Source: a virus. From it: DNA of 43,251 bases. Positions within the stretch are counted from its first letter, which is position 1; every line of letters starts with the position of its first letter. The stretch spans positions 1-43,251 of IMG/VR virus record IMGVR_UViG_3300044977_000143, one strand, 5' to 3'. Made by a program: the position numbers and the translations under genes. The notes under the pieces are model-generated. The model saw only the letters and a list, made by a program, of their open reading frames with translations. It searched no databases and was not told the origin of the DNA. Shown piece by piece: positions 14,901-20,815 of this stretch.

Positions 14901-17812
14901 CTCATCCCCACGTAGCGATCGGCCTTTTCTGGATCCACGTAGGCGATGGTCGCGTGCGGTTTGTATTCCTTGAATGAGGGTTCCGCGAATTCGCCGTGCT
15001 TCTCGAGCTCGGCGTTCAGCCGATGCAGTTCCGGGGCTTCGATCGGCGCGATGATCGGCGCTGCGCCTTCGCTGTGTTCACTGACGGGGAATTTCTCGGT
15101 CTTGCCTAGAGTCGCTTCGAACGGGGATTGTTCGGAGAGGAACTTGCGGACGCCTTCAGTGTCGTCACCCTTGATGCCGTAGCGGACGGTGACGTGATTG
15201 CCGCCTTCCCCAATTTCTTTTCCCTTGCCGGCGAGGTCAGAGTCCGAGATGCGCGCGCGGGCTGATTCTAGGGCTTTGGCGGCTTCACTCTCGGCGGGGA
15301 TGTTGGCTTGGGTGCTACCGAATTTGTACTTGGTTGCGGTCGCTGGAAGATTTGCAGGACTCGCCGCTCCGGATCGTAGTTGATCTCGACCGGGCTGTGC
15401 TGCTCCATGTTCTCCAACGACTCCGGCGTGAGTAGCTTCTTGAGGTCGAATTCCTGATGGAAGCTCATCGCCCGATTCTAATGCTCCGGGCCCACGTCCG
15501 GGAACAACGCCTCCGGCGACTCCTTCATCACCCGCAACAGTTCCTTGTCCGAGATGCTCAACTGATTCACCGGGACGCCCAGCCGGCTCGCCAGATCCCG
15601 GCGCAGATCCGGCAACAGGGCTTCCATTTGTAGGTCGATGATCTGCAGGTGCGTGAGCTTCGCCATGTGCGGATTCTACCTTTCCCGGTTCATTTGCCCC
15701 GCCTTTTTCTCCCAGCCCCTTGGTGATGAATCCGCCCGGCTTCGGCCGCTCCCCGAGTTCCATTTCCAGATTGCGGGAGTGGGTCACAATGATCGGCTTT
15801 TCACCCTTTGCTACCATCGCGTTCACGTCTGCGAGCGCCGCGTCTTGCCGGGTGCGCGCCTCGTTCCAACTCTCGCCGCCTTCCGGTTTCTTGTCCGGAT
15901 CGTTCTCGTAGCCTTCCCATATCGGCGTGGCCTCGCCAACTTTCAGGCCTTCGGTTTCCGGAACGTGCTGCGGGCGCAGGCGGGAATCTTCGGTGACGGG
16001 AATGCCGAGTTTCTTGCCGACGATCTCTGCAGTTTGTTTCGCGCGTGGAAGATCGGAGGTGACGATGGTGGTTGCGCCGGCGTCTTTTAGATCGTCGGCG
16101 AGTTTTGCGGCGGCTGCTTTCCCGCGCTCGTCGATCGGTTCGTCGGTCCAGCCGGCTACGGTTTCGTTCGCGCCCGCTTTGTCGAGCTTGGTTGCGCCGT
16201 GACGCGCGAAGATGATTTGACCCTTGGAGGCTTCCTCTTTCGTTGTGGACTCGATCGCGTTTTGAGGACCGCCAGCACCATTTGCCGGAGGAGTTTCAGC
16301 AGGCTTCGCCGTCGGCGCCGCGACAGCTTCGGGTTGAGGTGCAATGTTACTTGCGCCTGCATTGGCTGATTCTACTCCGGGAGTTGGGGCTGGGGTCGAG
16401 GGTCCTTCGGCGCTCCCCAGCCCCGGTGCGGGCGCGCCAGCCGCTTTCAATTTTGCCGCTCCGATCGACACTCGTTCGCCAGCATCCGTGACGACTCGCG
16501 TGATGTTCATCCGCGGGTGTGCGTGCGCGATCGTGCCTTCGCGGCCGTCGGGCAGTACTACTCGATCGCCTTTTTGGAACTTTGGAGATTCTTCTGCTGT
16601 TGCGGCCGCTGCCGTCGCAGTCTGCGGATTTTCGTCGAGCGTAAATCCGGCGGGAGGGGCGGGAACTGGTTCGCTTGCTGCTTTTTTGGCTTGCGCATCC
16701 TGGCGTCCGATTTCTTCGTTGATGTATTTCTGGGCGAGACTCTCGGCCTGCTTCTGGTTCGAGATGATTCGTATCTTGCCGTCTGGCCCGACAAACTTTC
16801 CTTGCTGCAGGAGCAATTCGGCGAGCTTGGCGTGGGTTTCAAGCGTAGCCTGGGCGCGCATCTCCTGCGGCAGCTTGGCGATCACATCTCCCACTTCGGC
16901 TACATCCTGGGCGGTGATTTCGTGCATGGGCAGCGGTGGCGCAGGTGCTCCCGGCGGAGGCGCGGGTGACGGCGGAGGAACGGTTTGCCCCTCGATCGTC
17001 GGTCCCTGTGTGGCCAGCGGTCCACCTCGCGGCGTCCGCGGGATCCTGATCTCTTTCGGATTCGCCGTCGTCCCACCCTTGAGAATGACTTCGGTTGGGG
17101 TGATCTCGATACCGCCGCCGACGCCTCCCCGCATGGTGACCTGGCCGGCCGGGTTGCCGGTTTCGACGTTGTGGCCGGTCTGGATCTCTGGGCGTAGGCC
17201 TGCGTGGAGCAACATCGGCAGGAGCCAGGCGAGGTTCGATGCGGACTCCTGCACTTCAGGGCGCGCGTGGAGCGCTTCGGCTCCCTTTTCTACCGCTTTG
17301 CTGGCGACGTAGCCTTCTCCCATACCTTTGACCATGGGGCTGGTGACTGCGCGGTAAATAGCGCTGCCCACGGTTGGGGCTTCCTCGACTGCGGCTCCGG
17401 CTTCGAGCGCCGCCTTTCCGATAATGGGCGAAGCGGCTTCCGCGGCATCGCTCGCCAGTCCCAAAGCGCCGGGAAGTCGCTCCCCGGGTGTGGTTACCTG
17501 CTCCAGGTGCTTGGTGGTCTTTACCGACGGCGTTGCGGCGACGGGCGTGCCGCTTTCGTAGCCGAGATCTCCGGAAAGAGCCCCGGCAACGACTCCAGCG
17601 CCACGTTTCCAAAGCGAAGGCTCTGGCGGCGCCGCGGCGGGCATATTTCCACTCCAACTCGGCCGGCGCTGGTTCATTGTGACCGGAGCCTGGTCGCTGT
17701 CGGCGTCGAGCATGAACCCTTTCGGCGGGGCAGGAATAGACGCAGGAGCAGCTCCTTCGTCCTCGAGGACGAATCCTTTGGGGGGAGCAGGGATGGCGGT
17801 GCTGAGACCCAC
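5987..17812 (-). CDS. Giant polyvalent protein: phosphatase, 2H phosphoesterase, adenine methyltransferase, helicase
   Basis: 3941 codons from a GTG start. Visible parts in order: PAPPxGF motifs near residues 8-14 and 27-33, another near 390; an SH3-like strand set (KGDRVVLPDGREGT); a histidine phosphatase at about 530-700 with ARHGAT (H538) and THSRN (H678); a 2H phosphoesterase at about 830-985 with HVTV (H873) and HATI (H953); a fourth PPKGF motif at 1291; an N6-adenine methyltransferase at about 1490-1690 with EPSMGSGNFF (near 1531) and IGNVPFGE (N1592); an SNF2-like helicase at about 2200-2800 with GAGKT (K2221), DEAH (D2388), ATGTPVQNT and QRTGRIERQGN (Q2758); then about 1100 mostly helical residues with a hydrophobic stretch near 3675. 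The methylase-helicase pair resembles DarB-type antirestriction proteins that enter with phage DNA. The gene lies between internal virion protein genes and terminase, fitting a packaged, injected protein. Low-complexity linkers separate the domains, and three hold nested frames. Confidence 0.85.
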   Translation of the reverse strand: MGLSTAIPAPPKGFVLEDEGAAPASIPAPPKGFMLDADSDQAPVTMNQRRPSWSGNMPAAAPPEPSLWKRGAGVVAGALSGDLGYESGTPVAATPSVKTTKHLEQVTTPGERLPGALGLASDAAEAASPIIGKAALEAGAAVEEAPTVGSAIYRAVTSPMVKGMGEGYVASKAVEKGAEALHARPEVQESASNLAWLLPMLLHAGLRPEIQTGHNVETGNPAGQVTMRGGVGGGIEITPTEVILKGGTTANPKEIRIPRTPRGGPLATQGPTIEGQTVPPPSPAPPPGAPAPPLPMHEITAQDVAEVGDVIAKLPQEMRAQATLETHAKLAELLLQQGKFVGPDGKIRIISNQKQAESLAQKYINEEIGRQDAQAKKAASEPVPAPPAGFTLDENPQTATAAAATAEESPKFQKGDRVVLPDGREGTIAHAHPRMNITRVVTDAGERVSIGAAKLKAAGAPAPGLGSAEGPSTPAPTPGVESANAGASNIAPQPEAVAAPTAKPAETPPANGAGGPQNAIESTTKEEASKGQIIFARHGATKLDKAGANETVAGWTDEPIDERGKAAAAKLADDLKDAGATTIVTSDLPRAKQTAEIVGKKLGIPVTEDSRLRPQHVPETEGLKVGEATPIWEGYENDPDKKPEGGESWNEARTRQDAALADVNAMVAKGEKPIIVTHSRNLEMELGERPKPGGFITKGLGEKGGANEPGKVESAHGEAHAPADHRPTNGSPVAGSAPGSGEPAGRPGESVEHLGQGTVAGDEGVAGGVVPGRGPGALESGDELPSGIRPQEATHAGVVGEHGAAQPGRDQLRSGAASPANLPATATKYKFGSTQANIPAESEAAKALESARARISDSDLAGKGKEIGEGGNHVTVRYGIKGDDTEGVRKFLSEQSPFEATLGKTEKFPVSEHSEGAAPIIAPIEAPELHRLNAELEKHGEFAEPSFKEYKPHATIAYVDPEKADRYVGMSVTEGKKFTVDEVAITDKQGQQQVVKLEGKKPEPRREAWRSKPVEAKPETPAARKDEFSQADYKKQKAALTRALNLPGEDDRRQAVVAAATKAVSEWGNNAWPDDWSRWQRALGDVGVHTDLEDLKPKEKEIPGGFKKGEFVYHEGRRVKVEGDATLVMKPVWPPGAAVTRQEGVEIRDQQGGIRVVKPGELSREPQEKTLKPVTPQIVPEKKSETGHVLPSFVTHGLSKGQPEEAAAPQTKLSLEAELKDASDETLVAHARQINAALASPGIPDNAKAALTKDLNKVEKEQAYRKKHPFTFRGQSIPEKENLAPSPPKGFTIEPGAGHEQPKPATEGRREVPSPASGRGAELARVEPQAGEVARKEQSTEPAPRQRGGERSPSVSGRGKEGVEPGPGTGTGERVSVPAVGEPAGGRGARRTESVASRKNADWFTHPEDFSVSAGTTQRLAWNLKALNILKKVLSGEAKLTDEDRDALAHYVGWGALPHTFRPYDAPYGEQKKWIEAHRQLQELMSEDEITRARASTINAHFTSPQIVRFMWDAAKRLGFSGGTLLEPSMGSGNFFGMMPKAIRGKSQAIGNELDPTTFNIAKLLYPSANLFNKNFVDLMLPDNSVDMVIGNVPFGEEIFDPHYPKLKARIHDYFLVKSLDKLRPGGVAALISSTGTLDKPNERIREVMANKADLIFALRFPATTFEKTAGTHVTTDLLIFQKRAPGVESEGEPFKKVVPVEAPHEQDGGKATDYLNEYFDKHPENMLGKLAISRRMYGSNDLVLLPDKDKPFDEQLKEALERVPKNVIDDYKSTRLFPAETLNLAPENLIDGNYFLGPEGQIYQKKNGATLLNPFIGEAKPAEKDRITKLIKLRDALTDLMYTMKTVPNDDIGNKLVEQKQKALLSSYKAYIDKHGLVRSSAASNVFGQDPYYPRLAALEQFNKTTKKTTPAEIFTRRTIFPREQLTALSANTKDALFQVLNERGRPDLEFMAQLSGKELPELAKDLEDKGLVYRDPVGGDYKMADDYLSGYVRDKLADAKAAVAQGNKEYQANVDALEKVIPADKPIERIAVRPGATWIPNEATQHFLTKFLKQPHDVKVTNNSGTWSIDNTRDSAENISQYGNAEFSATDLMGLALNLKQPTSYDLQTYVNDDGKQAERKVVNQQRTIAARELQERLSDNFSKWMKDHAEWSPKLARLYNDKYNNLVAPKADGSHLTFPGANLSVLRDSQFMPHQRDGIWRNVQQGRGLIAQVVGAGKTYNMIASGAELRRLGLAKKILYAVPNHLVEQWARDWTKLYPGANVMVVGKDDFSAKNRQIAMAKMANNDWDAIIMPHSHFNLMDISAERQRKTLEKDLDELEETIRGMEAQSRGYQDRGSSRAMKRSVKQMEKSKANLEAKIASLANLKSDKAINFDDTGIDTLFVDEAHEYKNLLFYTKMQRVAGLAQGNAKRATRLKMKTDYLLERNNNRGVYFATGTPVQNTMAEMYNMIRYVAPDVLEKAGIRYFDDWAANFGKIITAMELSPDAESYKPRSKFAEFTNVQELQRMFNSFADVKTNEDLPELKALLPKIEGGGPKIVTVKNPDIEPIVRNLVRRAAAIRGEGVPVLDDANKPVMEEYTDPKTGNVGKRVKMEYFSKPKPEEDNMLSVVTEGRLAATDPRLLNPSASGQYSKIHDVVKNVVKEYKDGEANKVTQMIFADRFRYTNPATKKEEFNLYHEIRDLLVKQGIPKNEIAIIHDYDNADKKLALFDEVNEGKVRVLLGSTQKMGAGTNAQRKLIAEHHVDFPWKPGELEQRTGRIERQGNTNPVVRLYWYATEHSFDAYMGQTLEGKAKFIWQALAGKDVGDTITDAASDSVLSYEEMKAIASGNPDVKRKMELEAKIRKQEILSEQHDAQARQRQGLIEAEENRVARFKAGKASMEQAAANHREATGPDGKTFSLEILGEKFGDRATAKEWLEQQPVPLSNLHLKLNGLPIIVEPKLKDVNALKPGGDQVEYLEYRVPYPTLYRSWGGEARGAEAIEGLTNGTYTAPSATLASVVHSAESVLRNLSGLIEELDDAIKFRKDRIARLDEVAKEDKAFDTKELTAARRELREVNQRLGIDEFQAALEQEVASDIDASADKGSGEEEPEEGDSVLRNLIKGESGEARPGELTRAVAEAAGTVGNYVREVARATKLARDLQRGLDTLDASTHADMLRAKDTFEKLKKQGLTQASDAAIYDHLEDPENVPLDARQDDWLDDVALPLDEQNADLYQELTDGGVPVENYVSRSVKSKGGMLDRIARGVRGVGKRGTLSTSAPQTKTRTMMAIESPDGERRVVSIKQGKATMWVNGEPTELGEVKNAKGRSPVENETFPEGEPNSVFYEKGKIVEGPDGYDWKVTQATTKEIEANTDLEYYHSAFASLLSSNIQLSRAVRAMRFLDAYKASPEFKEIAWKGPGNPPKGWKATSLPQLHGYYFEPRTAEVLNDYAERLDKGQFGVLETAQRFLRAAYLINPIVHPTNVAISWGFEKGLTGFAPWKWNVIYKSGNKAINAVLTKNDDFKAALDAGGALQSHREDLQDVHKLFFERIAEGLDKKESWAMELAKSLGIEHGNLLNLLHKPSSIAAWFSSDVMYLQSAYQYQMEHPGVSLADALKEAGRIIPEYRLPSRILDQRWLAKAMGHPMVSWFGAYHYGLLKSFAEAGKAALGAQEPTPGRTKAEESGKGWDRLAMLGLITMVLYPFLDKLAKELTGDEHARLRRSGPAGLVDAAVQVAQGKQDASSAIQKVITPSPITKGAVELGFNHDLFTGHQIYDPHADWQTQVDQIGHFLQGDFGVPGQYKKAETSAQKKRFFWQQAGVQFGKSRAEKVAGDIAASKVGTEAESPEDHANRVERREILDQLRQGNRKPLQDAEANHELTHRQILSLEHRARLDPLEDTVHNFTIGEVEKVLEAARDDKDDKEIKMLEKILREKKARARVYGWQSRPAAATEAVAQ
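13627..13917 (-). CDS. Small protein nested inside the giant gene, other frame
   Basis: 96 residues on the same strand as the giant gene but shifted by one base. The ATG has GGAG about 9 bases upstream and an in-frame stop just before it. The product looks like a normal folded, helical protein (ADAERNWREWNPKLVKSLEK, then QDQAQELANEYLFLPSES), reminiscent of small phage proteins ending in a 'YLFLPxE' segment. By hand count about 81% of its third codon positions are G or C. The giant frame over the same bases has only about 35% and reads as a Gly/Pro/Arg/Glu-rich linker. Codon use therefore favours this frame as the selected one. It sits immediately after the fourth PPKGF motif and before the methyltransferase. 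Function unknown. Confidence 0.65.
   Translation of the reverse strand: MNSPSLPLKEDARFPVLRADAERNWREWNPKLVKSLEKSNQLNQRLDSAAENAVRVFQDAEKKGLSQDQAQELANEYLFLPSESLPEDAELEEQKA
15268..15468 (-). CDS. Small protein nested inside the giant gene (second of a pair)
   Basis: 66 residues, in the same shifted frame as the other two nested genes, starting ten bases after the stop of its partner. The first 43 residues (MSFHQEFDLKKLLTPESLEN, then VEINYDPERRVLQIFQR) look like a genuine folded protein. The last 22 residues are Pro/Ser/Lys-rich and coincide with the point where the giant frame begins its 2H phosphoesterase domain, so they are probably only an overlap tail. No good ribosome-binding site is visible; translation may depend on coupling to the partner. 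No function is recognised. Confidence 0.5.
   Translation of the reverse strand: MSFHQEFDLKKLLTPESLENMEQHSPVEINYDPERRVLQIFQRPQPSTNSVAPKPTSPPRVKPPKP
15478..15666 (-). CDS. Small helical protein nested inside the giant gene (first of a pair)
   Basis: 62 residues in the frame shifted by one base from the giant gene, over giant residues of about 716-778. The product is a regular amphipathic helical protein (LTHLQIIDLQMEALLPDLRR, then LSISDKELLRVMKESPEALF). By hand count roughly 87% of its third positions are G or C, against about a third for the giant frame, which here is a Gly/Ala/Pro/Glu-rich linker between the histidine phosphatase and 2H domains. An in-frame stop precedes the ATG, and a purine-rich GGGAAAGG lies somewhat far upstream. 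No family is recognised. Confidence 0.55.
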   Translation of the reverse strand: MAKLTHLQIIDLQMEALLPDLRRDLASRLGVPVNQLSISDKELLRVMKESPEALFPDVGPEH

Positions 17813-17819
17813 GGTTTAG

Positions 17820-18392
17820 CTAGTCGCTGCCTTGACTGGCTTCGTTTGCCTGTCCTTGCTGCGGTTCGGAGGCGTCGTCGGCGGCCGCGGCAGACTCAAG
17901 GGCGGCGATCACTCCGTCCGAGCTTTTCGTTCCTTCGTCGGCCATCTTCTGCAGTTTCTCGTCTGTGCCTTCGGTGCTCGCTTCCCACTTCGCGCGCAGT
18001 AGTTCGTTCTCGCGGCGTTCGGCGTCGAGTTGGGCGCGGGACGCATCGAGGGCTTGCAGCAGTCGAGCCGAGTTCTCTGAATCACTCAACTCTTCCCAGA
18101 GGATTTCCTCTGCCTCATCGTGGCTTGCGTGGGGAACGTCGTGCGCGATCGCGATCGAGTTCTGGTAGTCCGCGCCGTTCATGGCCTTCCCTGTGGGGTA
18201 GAGCAGCGACACGCGCGGGAAGTCCTCGCCTTCGACGTGGACCTCGAGGAGAACGATCGCGTCCACCACTTCGAGTTTGGTGGGAACGGGGATGTGGTGA
18301 CGGGTTGCTTGCCCCGCGCTGCCCGGTCTCAGTCGGGCGTGGCCGGTCGCGATCCGGTGCTGGAATTTAACTGCTTTGCCGAGGAAATCCAT
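17820..18392 (-). CDS. Virion-associated protein with coiled-coil C-terminus, function unknown
   Basis: 190 residues. AAGGAG lies 11 bases before the ATG. The first 90 residues look beta-rich (LEVVDAIVLLEVHVEGEDFP, RVSLLYPTG). Residues of about 95-140 are a charged helix or coiled coil (LLQALDASRAQLDAERRENE). The Ala/Ser/Gln-rich end is disordered. It lies between a coiled-coil protein gene and the giant polyvalent gene with tight spacing, so it is probably part of the same injected or internal-virion set. I do not recognise its family. Confidence 0.7.
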   Translation of the reverse strand: MDFLGKAVKFQHRIATGHARLRPGSAGQATRHHIPVPTKLEVVDAIVLLEVHVEGEDFPRVSLLYPTGKAMNGADYQNSIAIAHDVPHASHDEAEEILWEELSDSENSARLLQALDASRAQLDAERRENELLRAKWEASTEGTDEKLQKMADEGTKSSDGVIAALESAAAADDASEPQQGQANEASQGSD

Positions 18393-18395
18393 AAA

Positions 18396-19799
18396 CTATT
18401 TCGCTCCTTGAGATTGAGGTACGAGCATCCACTGCCCGGTTGATTTGTAGTAGCCGATCTTGGTCTTGCCGTCCGACGCGGTCTTCGCCGGCGTCTCACC
18501 CTTCGGTCCCATCGCCGTGGGAACACCTTCATCTTGTTTGGCGGCAGGTTTCGCGGCTGGTCCTGGCGCAGCGCTTGATGCAGGAGGAGCCGCGGCCGAT
18601 TGCGTTCCCGGCTTCGCGCCATTTCCGCGCCACGATTCCACGTCCTGATGTGTGGCTTCGCCGCCGGCGGCGTTGATCTCCGCTTCGTAAGCGTCCTGGG
18701 CGTCTTGCTGGGCCTGTTTGAAATTGTCCTCGGCGGTTTTGCGCGCCTCCGGGTCACTCCCCGCCAGTTCGGTTTCTCGGTCGTAGGCGGTCTTTGCTTT
18801 TTGCAACGCCGTGGCTTTCCTCGACTCGATCGCGACCGACTGGGAGGGCTTGGCTTTGTTGCCTTTATCGACCTGCCGGTCGCGCGCGTCCGCGAGCTGC
18901 TTGCGGATGTCGATCATCGCGTGCTGCATCTCGTACCACTCGGCGTCGCGGGTTTTCTTCTCTTCCAGTTCTTTTTGTTTCTCGTCGAGCAGGTCCTGAG
19001 CCTTCTCGATGTTTCCCTTGGCGACTTCGTCGCGTACCTTCTCGATCGCGTCTTTGTATTCGGAGTTTGTGATGGCGTTGTAGCGCTCGATGTCGAGCTG
19101 CCCTTGTTCGTGCGCGGTTCGCTCGGCCGCCTCCGCGAGTGGCGTGCCTTCCTTGTCCATCTGCAGTCGCTGGGTCCACGGCGCGAGCGCTCGTTCACGG
19201 TTTGCGGTCGCCTCGTTCAGCCGCCGGTTGGTCACTTCGCTCGCGACATTGCCGGCGTTCGATGGATCCTTGAGTTGCGTGGCTCCGAGTGCGAAACCCG
19301 CGAGCCGCTCCCACCATTTGGGCCGCAGTTGCTGCGGATCGAGCCGGTTCGCCTGGTCCGCTTGCTGGTAGCCGGAAAGATCAGATTGATACTGCTTCAG
19401 TGCCGGATTCAGATACGACGCCAGGTCGGGACTCTTCGGCATGGCCGGCGCGGCGGGTTGCGCGGCCGGCTGCGGGCTGATCCGCGAGAGCATGCCGCGA
19501 CTCTCAAGGTCATCGGTTGAACCTGTTGCGGCCGGACCTTTCGGTACGGAGGGATCGTCGGTGACTGGAGGAACTTTTCCCGGCGTCGCGGGCGCGACGT
19601 TCGCGCCAGTTGGCCCGAGATTTGTACTGGCTGCAGGGAGAGGCTGTCCCGTCGGCGGTTGCGCCACGACGGGGGATGCCATGGGCGGCCTGCCGGCTAC
19701 CGGAAGCCCTGCTCCAAGCGGTGCGCCGGGAGGGGCAGTCTGGCGTTTCAGCGCCGCAACCAACTCCGCCGGCATTGGTGGAACGATGAAGCCGCCCAT
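18396..19799 (-). CDS. Probable internal virion protein with long coiled coil
   Basis: 467 residues. GGGAGG lies five bases before the ATG. The N-terminal 130 residues are Pro/Ala/Gly-rich. A WWERLAGFALGATQL segment follows at roughly 165-180. Then comes a long charged helix (IEKVRDEVAKGNIEKAQDLL, DEKQKELEEKKTRDAEWYEM) reaching about residue 380, another Ala/Pro-rich linker, and a short C-terminal module (GYYKSTGQWMLVPQ). Length, composition and position between the Hint protein and the giant protein suggest an internal or ejected virion component. No enzymatic motif is visible. Confidence 0.7.
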   Translation of the reverse strand: MGGFIVPPMPAELVAALKRQTAPPGAPLGAGLPVAGRPPMASPVVAQPPTGQPLPAASTNLGPTGANVAPATPGKVPPVTDDPSVPKGPAATGSTDDLESRGMLSRISPQPAAQPAAPAMPKSPDLASYLNPALKQYQSDLSGYQQADQANRLDPQQLRPKWWERLAGFALGATQLKDPSNAGNVASEVTNRRLNEATANRERALAPWTQRLQMDKEGTPLAEAAERTAHEQGQLDIERYNAITNSEYKDAIEKVRDEVAKGNIEKAQDLLDEKQKELEEKKTRDAEWYEMQHAMIDIRKQLADARDRQVDKGNKAKPSQSVAIESRKATALQKAKTAYDRETELAGSDPEARKTAEDNFKQAQQDAQDAYEAEINAAGGEATHQDVESWRGNGAKPGTQSAAAPPASSAAPGPAAKPAAKQDEGVPTAMGPKGETPAKTASDGKTKIGYYKSTGQWMLVPQSQGAK

Positions 19800-19800
19800 T

Positions 19801-20811
19801 CTAGCCTCCCACCTCCACTGCCAGCGCTCGCTCTTTCATTAATCGCTCGCAGGCTTCATCGCTGGCCACATGGCCGACTCCGTAAGCCCAGACTCCGTCC
19901 GCCCGGTAGCTGTGTGATCCTTTAGTTAAAACGCTGAAGACCCGGGCCACTCCCGCCGGTTCGACGCGGATTACCCTGCTCGGGCCGAGCGCCGTCATCA
20001 CAAACATGCCAAACGATTCAAGGGCGAGCGTGAAGCTGTCGCCCGGCGAGGCAAACGCATGCGTCCACGAATTGCGCGTCCGGCAGCCGTTTTCTGTGAC
20101 CACCCGGATACACGGGTGGTAGCTCGACTGAATTCCCTCGATCTCCTGCGCTTCGTCGTCGAGGCCCGCGATTCGATCTCCGATCGCTAGGCTCTCGACC
20201 GGCTTCTCGCTGCCGTCCGCCATCAGGTAGAGGGAACCTTCGGCGGGACATGCTGCTCCTCCGGCCGCTCCGCCCGTCGCCGAGATTGCCGAAGCCGCGA
20301 GCTGCATGTTGGCCAGGTCTTCCTGCGTCAGATCGTTCAGCGCGGACGATTGGCCTCTCTGCGCCGTCGAATACAGTCCGGTTTGCAGTCCCGCCGCCTG
20401 CAGCGGTTGCTGCGCCAGGTTCAACTGGTAGCCGATATTCTTCGTCCAGTCGCCCGCGGTTTGTTCCGCCCCTAACTGATTCCCCAGGCGCATCTTCTGC
20501 AGCGCCAGATTCGAGATTGCTCCGTTGGTCGCGGTTGAGTTCTCTCCGCCGGTCCGCACCTGGTTCGAACGGATCTGCGCGTCGGCGGCGTTGTTCTGTT
20601 GATCGAGCGCTCCGGAACGGAGTTTGTTGACCGCTGCGAGGTACTGCGGGTTGAGGTAGGGGTCGGCTCCGACCATCTTCCCCGAGCGCAAATTGGCCTG
20701 GTCCGTACTCGCTTGGGTGAGGTCCCCCTGCGCATTGTTGTAGGACTGAGTGGCCTGGGTGCCGTAAGTGTTGTTGGCCGTCTGTTGCGAACTTCCTGGT
20801 CTTTGCGGCAT
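19801..20811 (-). CDS. Virion protein with C-terminal Hint (intein-like) domain
   Basis: 336 residues. Residues 1-185 are Asn/Gln/Ala-rich and helical, like an internal or tail-tip structural protein (LGAEQTAGDWTKNIGYQLN). A Hint fold starts at C188: ACPAEGSLYLMADGSEKP followed by VESLAIGDRIAG, the classic N-terminal splicing block. A TxxH-like element follows at WTHAF (H251), and VFSVLTKGSHSYRADGV is the later beta block. The expected C-terminal His-Asn pair plus nucleophile is absent, as the chain ends ERALAVEVGG. Complete splicing is therefore unlikely; N-terminal thioester cleavage, as in Hedgehog-type or bacterial intein-like proteins, is possible. The gene follows the GNAT-like gene. 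Confidence 0.75.
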   Translation of the reverse strand: MPQRPGSSQQTANNTYGTQATQSYNNAQGDLTQASTDQANLRSGKMVGADPYLNPQYLAAVNKLRSGALDQQNNAADAQIRSNQVRTGGENSTATNGAISNLALQKMRLGNQLGAEQTAGDWTKNIGYQLNLAQQPLQAAGLQTGLYSTAQRGQSSALNDLTQEDLANMQLAASAISATGGAAGGAACPAEGSLYLMADGSEKPVESLAIGDRIAGLDDEAQEIEGIQSSYHPCIRVVTENGCRTRNSWTHAFASPGDSFTLALESFGMFVMTALGPSRVIRVEPAGVARVFSVLTKGSHSYRADGVWAYGVGHVASDEACERLMKERALAVEVGG

Positions 20812-20815
20812 GGGA

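Noticed and set aside
16156-16842. Further small same-strand frames inside the giant gene (16156-16362, 16558-16842)
   Set aside because: Their products are Arg/Ser/Pro/Gln-rich and not fold-like, without ribosome-binding sites, so they were not accepted as nested genes.
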